Under the pieces are notes generated by a model. The model was not told the DNA's origin and searched no databases. It worked only from the letters and a program-made list of their open reading frames with translations. This document shows positions 4,116 to 8,142 of a stretch of 8,142 bases of DNA, piece after piece. The DNA is from an uncultured Clostridia bacterium (GTDB lineage Bacteria > Bacillota > Clostridia > Lachnospirales > Anaerotignaceae): positions 1-8,142 of the forward strand of contig CAMQRG010000086.1 of the NCBI GenBank assembly GCA_947036475.1, written 5' to 3'. Every line of letters begins with the position of its first letter. Within the stretch, counting starts at the first letter, position 1. The position numbers were made by a program, and so were the translations under genes.

Positions 4116-6345
4116 CGCGTACCGTACGAAGTGGAAGGTAACGGCGACGATAGTGTTTTTTATCTGCGCGCTGGTAATGTTTTTCTGCGGCGTGCTGGCA
4201 GGAATGATTTCAAAGCAATGGAACTGGGACGCTGTCAATGCCGAAACGGTCTATGATACGGAGGAGTTCCATATAGCCTTTCAGACTGCGCTGGACAGGG
4301 CGATTACTGCGGATATTCAGTACCAGAGCAGGGAGCGGATTACTTTAGGAGATGCGGTAGAGCGGGAAGAAGTTATTAACGGCTTTAAGCGGTATTATGG
4401 CATTATTGATGGTGTGATTTCCAGCAATACGGAAATTAACGCGACATATGACGGGCTGGCGATTTACGGGGAGATTCCCGAGTCGCTTTATGCGAATCTG
4501 AAGGAATATCAGTATCTGGTGGAAAACAGGCTGCCAATGTATTACAAAATGTATTTGCAGAGACAGCTGGACGAATACAAGACCTGCGTCCGCTATCTGG
4601 GCGGACTGCGGAACTTCCTTTATTATATTGAGGACGAGGCGGGCAACCCCGTTGGCGGGAATACAACGAAGGGCGAAATCAGCGATGAGGAACGAACGCT
4701 TGTGCTTTACGCAGGTTTTAGCAGCGACCATCTGGGTGAGATGCCGGATTATTTTGAAACATATTCCAATATCACTTTGGAGGAAAGCGGGCTGCGGCTT
4801 TACGGCGCAATCTGCGACCCTCTGCGCCCAGGAGATGAGTTCTATGAGCTTTGGCAGAGCTTCGGTTTTGCAAAGAAAAGCCTGCCGATACTGCTGGGAG
4901 TATCTTCTGCTGCGGCACTCCTGCTGGTGCTGTGTACGGTTTATCTGATACGGGTGACGGGGCAGAAGGAAAAGGGCGGCATTGTGGAGCAGATGGTGCA
5001 GGACAGGCTCTATAATGAGGTGCATTTTCTGCTGGTTGCAGCGTTTTTTGCGTTTTCGCTGGTAGGCGGGACGGTTCTTGTGAAGAATATATTGCAGGGA
5101 AATGCAAATTTCTGGTCGTATCTGTTTATCATGATACTGGGTGTGCTGTATCTGGCGAATGTGGCTGTGGGGCTCGGTTTTCTGCTTTCCGTTGCCCGGC
5201 AGGTAAAGGGACGTCGGATTTTCCGAAATACATGGGTTTCTGTGACAATCCGGCGCGCATCTGAGCTTTTTAACGGAAAAACTTTCCGCGGCTGGATGCT
5301 GATTGTTATGCTCTGCTATGGCCTTGGCAATTGTGTCATCATGGGGCTGGCAGTGCTTGCGCCGTATTACGGGCAGTGGCGGTTCGGTGTGCTTTGCGGG
5401 CTTGCGCTGATACTGTTTAATGGGGTGTGCATGTATCTTTTCCTGCGCGCGCTGCGTTCGTTGAAAAATATCATGATTTCAGCGAAGGAAACTTCAAAGG
5501 GAGATTTTTCTGCTCCGCTGAATCTGGCGGAAATTTCGCCTTCCCTCCAAAATTTCGCAATGGATATTGCAAATATACAGGACGGGCTGAAAAATGCCGT
5601 AGATGACGCGGTGAAAGGGGAACGCATGAAAACGGACCTGATAACAAACGTTTCACACGACCTGAAAACGCCGCTGACCTCCATCATTACGTATGCCGAT
5701 CTGCTCAGGCATGAGGAGCTTTCCAATGAGCGGGCGAAGGGATATGTAAACGTTCTGCATGAAAAATCCTATCGGCTGAAACAGCTGATTGAGGATTTGA
5801 TAGAGGCAAGCAAGGCGTCCAGCGGAAATCTGACTGTGACGAAAATGCAGATTGATTTCCGACAGCTGACATTGCAGGCGATGGGCGAAATGGAGGAAAA
5901 GATAGAGGCGGCAGGACTTTCGTTCAAAATGAGCTGCCCGGAGCCTGTGCGGATTGATGCGGACGGACGGCATATGTGGCGGATACTGGAAAACCTTTTT
6001 TCCAATGCAATCAAGTATTCCATGCCAAATTCGCGGGTTTATGTGGATATTTTTGAAATGAACGGCTTCGGTATGCTGGTGATGAAAAATATTTCTGCCG
6101 CGCCGATTGACTTTGACGAAACAAGGCTGACGGAGCGTTTTGTGCGGGGGGACGCCTCGCGGACGACGGAAGGCTCAGGGCTGGGGCTTTCCATTACACA
6201 GAGCCTTGCGCAGATACAGGGAGGTACGTTTGGCATACAGGTGGACGGGGACTTGTTTAAGTCCATCGTCAGTATCCCCCTTTGGGAAGATGAGGAAGAA
6301 ACGGAAGAAGAAACAGCAGAGCCGGAGGGTCTGCCGGAGGATTGA
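4090..6345 (+). CDS. Sensor histidine kinase with large outer domain and six predicted membrane spans
   Basis: A 751-residue membrane kinase. Predicted order: basic N-terminus, span 1 (17-40), outside domain of about 220 residues (41-262), span 2 (264-287), spans 3 and 4 (312-332, 342-368), cytoplasmic loop, spans 5 and 6 (402-425, 431-454), HAMP-like linker with KGDFSAPL (470-477), dimerisation domain with H523 in NVSHDLKTPL, then the ATPase domain with N box NLFSNAIKY (635-643), ERFVRGD (682-688) and GSGLGLSI (695-702). The usual D-x-G-x-G box is not visible: the region reads KNISAAPIDFDETRL (666-680), as in related clostridial kinases. The C-terminus is very acidic (12 Asp/Glu among 733-751). 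The start is TTG at 4090, nine bases after AAGGTGG (4074-4080), overlapping the regulator gene by 26 bases. It should phosphorylate that regulator; the ligand is unknown. Confidence 0.93.
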   Translation: MATKSKNSNAYRTKWKVTATIVFFICALVMFFCGVLAGMISKQWNWDAVNAETVYDTEEFHIAFQTALDRAITADIQYQSRERITLGDAVEREEVINGFKRYYGIIDGVISSNTEINATYDGLAIYGEIPESLYANLKEYQYLVENRLPMYYKMYLQRQLDEYKTCVRYLGGLRNFLYYIEDEAGNPVGGNTTKGEISDEERTLVLYAGFSSDHLGEMPDYFETYSNITLEESGLRLYGAICDPLRPGDEFYELWQSFGFAKKSLPILLGVSSAAALLLVLCTVYLIRVTGQKEKGGIVEQMVQDRLYNEVHFLLVAAFFAFSLVGGTVLVKNILQGNANFWSYLFIMILGVLYLANVAVGLGFLLSVARQVKGRRIFRNTWVSVTIRRASELFNGKTFRGWMLIVMLCYGLGNCVIMGLAVLAPYYGQWRFGVLCGLALILFNGVCMYLFLRALRSLKNIMISAKETSKGDFSAPLNLAEISPSLQNFAMDIANIQDGLKNAVDDAVKGERMKTDLITNVSHDLKTPLTSIITYADLLRHEELSNERAKGYVNVLHEKSYRLKQLIEDLIEASKASSGNLTVTKMQIDFRQLTLQAMGEMEEKIEAAGLSFKMSCPEPVRIDADGRHMWRILENLFSNAIKYSMPNSRVYVDIFEMNGFGMLVMKNISAAPIDFDETRLTERFVRGDASRTTEGSGLGLSITQSLAQIQGGTFGIQVDGDLFKSIVSIPLWEDEEETEEETAEPEGLPED

Positions 6346-6361
6346 AAGGAGCAGAGCAGGA

Positions 6362-6553
6362 ATGTGGAAGGAAAAAAAAGAAGACAGGTTTGAAAAGACG
6401 TATTCTCAGGGGTGGGGTGCTATGGAAATATGGGTAGATAAGGAAACGGGTATTGAATACCTGCACTGCATGGGGACTACGGCTGGGTTTATGCCGCTGC
6501 TGGATGTGGACGGGAAGCCCAAAATTGACCCGAATTACCGGAAAACGCTTTGA
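6362..6553 (+). CDS. Small DUF6440-like protein
   Basis: A 63-residue protein beginning MWKEKKEDRFEKTY, with VDKETGIEYL (25-34) and AGFMPLLDVDGKPKID (41-56). The pattern RFE...VDKETG-x-x-Y-L...G-x-x-PLLD-x-DGKP is, from memory, that of the short Firmicutes family DUF6440; no function is established for it that I know. No signal peptide or membrane span is seen. The ATG at 6362 lies ten bases after AAAGGAG (6345-6351) and 16 bases after the kinase stop, so it is translated from the same message as the two-component pair. A longer open frame reaches back into the kinase gene but has no better start. It could be an accessory or a passenger of the signalling operon. Confidence 0.8.
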   Translation: MWKEKKEDRFEKTYSQGWGAMEIWVDKETGIEYLHCMGTTAGFMPLLDVDGKPKIDPNYRKTL

Positions 6554-6579
6554 TAAAGTATTGTTTGTTGTATTACCAG

Positions 6580-6623
6580 CTGTATTTTGAAAACAGCGGA
6601 AAAGGTTTCTCCGCAAAATACAG
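6580..6623. other. Hairpin in the gap before the CLC gene
   Basis: CTGTATTTTG (6580-6589) pairs perfectly with CAAAATACAG (6614-6623), and an inner stem GCGGA (6596-6600) with TCCGC (6610-6614) can stack inside it, sharing only base 6614. No T-tract follows, so it is not a simple terminator. A weak TTGATA (6550-6555) and TATTAC (6571-6576) pair, only 15 bp apart, lies just upstream and could start a separate CLC transcript with this hairpin in its leader. Confidence 0.5.
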
Positions 6624-6665
6624 TTCTGCGGCTGATGGGTCAGGGAGTGAAACTTTTTGCAGGGT

Positions 6666-6688
6666 GTGGGGCAGAGCCTCACGGTTTT
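6666..6688 (+). terminator. Weak terminator-like hairpin just before the CLC gene
   Basis: GTGGGGC (6666-6672) pairs with GCCTCAC (6676-6682) with one G-U pair and loop AGA, followed by GG and TTTT (6685-6688). The stem and T-tract are short. It ends 23 bases before the chosen start codon, so it could partly stop readthrough from the kinase operon or act as an attenuator. Confidence 0.3.
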
Positions 6689-6711
6689 AGGTCTTAAAGG
6701 TGGGGAAGGTT

Positions 6712-7983
6712 TTGAGAAATAAACTGCGGAAATTCATAGAGAATGTGGAAAACAGCGAAGATATTTTCGTCACTTTTTTGGGCTGGTCTTTTGCGGGCTC
6801 AGTCATTGGCATGCTCGTTGGGCTTGCGGGGATTGCCTTCCATTGGGCTTTGGAATGGGCGGCGGTATTCCGTACCGCACATCCGGCGATACTCTGGCTT
6901 CTGCCATTCGGCGGCCTGCTGATTGTGCTGGCATATCGTCAGGAGCATATGGAAAACGATAAAGGCACAAATTTTATATTGATAGCGGTACGCTCCAATG
7001 CTGCCGTTTCCATTCGGACTGCACCGTTGATTTTTTTCAGCACTGTCGTGACGCACCTGTTCGGCGGCTCTGCCGGCAGGGAAGGCGCGGCGCTTCAGCT
7101 GGGCGGCAGTATTGCCTCATGGCTTGGCAGGGAAGTAGAGCTGAATGAGCGGGAAGAACGCATAATGACGATGTGCGGCATGGCGGCAGGGTTTTCGGCT
7201 CTGTTTGGTACACCGCTGACTGCCGTGGTGTTTGCGATGGAAGTCATTACCGTTGGTGTGATGCATTATTCTGCAATTGTCCCCTGTACGATTTCCGCAC
7301 TGGTGGCGGCGGGGCTTGCCAAAGGCGCAGGCATTACGGCGCCGTTTTATCACGTGCTCGGCATTCCAACGGAAATCACGCTGAATGCCGGCTGGTGCGT
7401 GGGGCTTTTGGGGATAGGCTGTGCTTTGCTGAGTATCCTGTTCTGCGTGGTGATGGAGCAGGTTTCGGGCAGATACAGGCGGTATTTCCCGAATCCGCTG
7501 CTGCGGGTGTTTGTGGGCGGCTTGCTGGTAATCGGGCTGACATACCTTGTTGGTACCAGGGATTACAACGGTGCAGGCATGGAACTGATTGAGCGGGCAA
7601 TTGGCGGGGAGGCGGAAACGGGCGCGTTTCTGCTGAAAATACTCTTTACGGCATTGACGCTCGGAGCGGGTTTCAAGGGCGGCGAAATTGTCCCTTCCTT
7701 TTTTATCGGCGCGACATTCGGCTGTGTAGCGGGTCCTTTGCTGGGGCTTCCGCCTTCGTTTGCGGCTTCGCTGGGAATGGCGGCGGTGTTCTGCGGCGTA
7801 ACGAACTGCCCGATGACGTCTGTATTTCTCTGCATTGAGCTGTTCGGCGTGAAGGGCATGGGGTATTACGCGCTTTGCTGCGGGGTCAGCTACATGCTTT
7901 CCGGATATTACGGGCTGTATTCTGAGCAGAAAATTATGTATTCTAAAGTGCAGCCGGAGTTTATCAATAAGAATGTCCATTAA
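6712..7983 (+). CDS. CLC family anion transporter, probably fluoride/proton antiporter (CLC-F type)
   Basis: A multi-span CLC protein of 423 residues from the chosen start. Counting from the upstream GTG at 6700, key motifs are GTNFIL (89-94), the GGSAGREGAALQLGG segment (122-136) with gating glutamate E128, and GFKGGEIVPSFFIGATFG (324-341). The first replaces the chloride-type GSGIP and resembles the GNNLI motif of CLC-F (EriC-F) proteins; GREG followed by Ala, not Pro, and GGE in the third motif also fit CLC-F, which expels fluoride in exchange for protons. There is no CBS domain, also as in CLC-F. TTG at 6712 is preferred because AAAGGTGG (6697-6704) lies seven bases upstream; GTG at 6700 would overlap that site and has none of its own. 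No fluoride riboswitch is found upstream. A structured 158-base gap separates it from the DUF6440-like gene. Confidence 0.9.
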   Translation: MRNKLRKFIENVENSEDIFVTFLGWSFAGSVIGMLVGLAGIAFHWALEWAAVFRTAHPAILWLLPFGGLLIVLAYRQEHMENDKGTNFILIAVRSNAAVSIRTAPLIFFSTVVTHLFGGSAGREGAALQLGGSIASWLGREVELNEREERIMTMCGMAAGFSALFGTPLTAVVFAMEVITVGVMHYSAIVPCTISALVAAGLAKGAGITAPFYHVLGIPTEITLNAGWCVGLLGIGCALLSILFCVVMEQVSGRYRRYFPNPLLRVFVGGLLVIGLTYLVGTRDYNGAGMELIERAIGGEAETGAFLLKILFTALTLGAGFKGGEIVPSFFIGATFGCVAGPLLGLPPSFAASLGMAAVFCGVTNCPMTSVFLCIELFGVKGMGYYALCCGVSYMLSGYYGLYSEQKIMYSKVQPEFINKNVH

Positions 7984-8001
7984 GGAAAAATATGTCAGGA
8001 G

Positions 8002-8033
8002 ATAATGCATAAAATGATTTTATGCATTATTTT
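8002..8033 (+). terminator. A/T-rich hairpin after the CLC gene
   Basis: ATAATGCATAAAA (8002-8014) and TTTTATGCATTAT (8018-8030) form a perfect 13-bp stem with loop TGA, followed by TTT. Low GC in the stem makes it a modest terminator. TTTTATGCA recurs directly at 8030-8038. The rest of the gap to 8095 shows nothing I can name. Confidence 0.5.
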
Positions 8034-8095
8034 ATGCAAAGGAAAAAGTCCTTGAGCCAGAGAAAATTCCTTGTGAAAAGTGAAAATATGTATAG

Positions 8096-8142
8096 CTGTC
8101 TCTTATACACATCTCCGAGCCCACGAGACGCTACGCTATCTC
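8096..8142. other. Illumina Nextera adapter (technical sequence)
   Basis: CTGTCTCTTATACACATCT (8096-8114) is the 19-base Tn5 mosaic end used in Nextera libraries. CCGAGCCCACGAGAC (8115-8129) is the rest of the read-2 side adapter, GCTACGCT (8130-8137) matches an i7 index (N709 as I recall), and ATCTC (8138-8142) begins the P7 sequence. Genomic sequence therefore ends at 8095. This is not a natural transposon end. Confidence 0.98.

Noticed and set aside
3420..6345. Vancomycin resistance VanRS system
   Set aside because: Similarity is only at family level. There are no vanH, vanA/B or vanX genes and the kinase topology is different.
6140..6361. Longer version of the DUF6440-like protein starting inside the kinase gene
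   Set aside because: The upstream part is an off-frame reading of the kinase ATPase domain. ATG 6362 has a proper ribosome binding site and matches family length.
6554..6699. Fluoride riboswitch before the CLC gene, suggested by GGCTGATGGGTCAGG at 6630-6644
   Set aside because: Only the CTGATG part resembles the riboswitch. The 5' GATGG-GTTC core and the pseudoknot partner are missing.
6700..6711. GTG at 6700 as start of the CLC gene
   Set aside because: The only good ribosome binding site (6697-6704) overlaps this codon and fits the TTG at 6712.
7117..8010. Open frame of 297 codons on the minus strand
   Set aside because: It is antisense to the CLC gene, with Arg/His/Gln-rich composition typical of an opposite-strand shadow.
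8096..8114. Natural Tn5/IS50 mosaic end
   Set aside because: It continues directly into Nextera adapter and index sequence, so it is a library artefact.

Overview
The window reads as a contig of a Gram-positive, low-to-mid GC Firmicute of the class Clostridia. The evidence is consensus SigA promoter elements, AAGGAGG-type ribosome binding sites, a Firmicutes-style L10 leader with an attenuator, a VanR/VanS-like two-component pair with a many-spanning kinase, and a DUF6440-type small protein. Genus cannot be fixed from sequence reading alone. Both contig ends look technical. The first 59 bases are an inverted copy of bases 76-134. The last 47 bases match the Illumina Nextera adapter including an i7 index.

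Left region (61-1900): the 3' half of rplA (L1), then a chain of hairpins built from two inverted modules, then a near-consensus promoter, the L10 autoregulatory leader, rplJ (L10) and rplL (L7/L12), closed by a strong intrinsic terminator. The hairpin element and the promoter split rplA from rplJL, so L10 and L7/L12 have their own supply and feedback control.

Middle region, minus strand (2072-3143): a two-gene operon with a YbaK/EbsC-type aminoacyl-tRNA deacylase followed by an Rrf2 regulator that keeps the C-x5-C-x5-C iron-sulfur ligand spacing of IscR. It ends at a terminator usable from both sides. Between rplL and this terminator lies a possible frameshifted remnant of a small gene.

Right region, plus strand (3200-8033): a regulatory region with two sets of GTAA-type boxes in 11-bp phase, each followed by an extended -10 (TGCTATAAT). 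It leads into an OmpR/PhoB-family response regulator, an overlapping 751-residue sensor kinase with six predicted membrane spans, a 63-residue DUF6440-like protein, and after a structured 158-base gap a CLC transporter that looks like the fluoride/proton (CLC-F) type. The regulator and kinase form a phosphorelay that probably controls its own promoter. Whether DUF6440 and the CLC transporter are targets or passengers is open. I see no CRISPR, tRNA, rRNA, insertion sequence or toxin-antitoxin system. The best leads for something undescribed are the phased promoter boxes and the inverted-module hairpin element.
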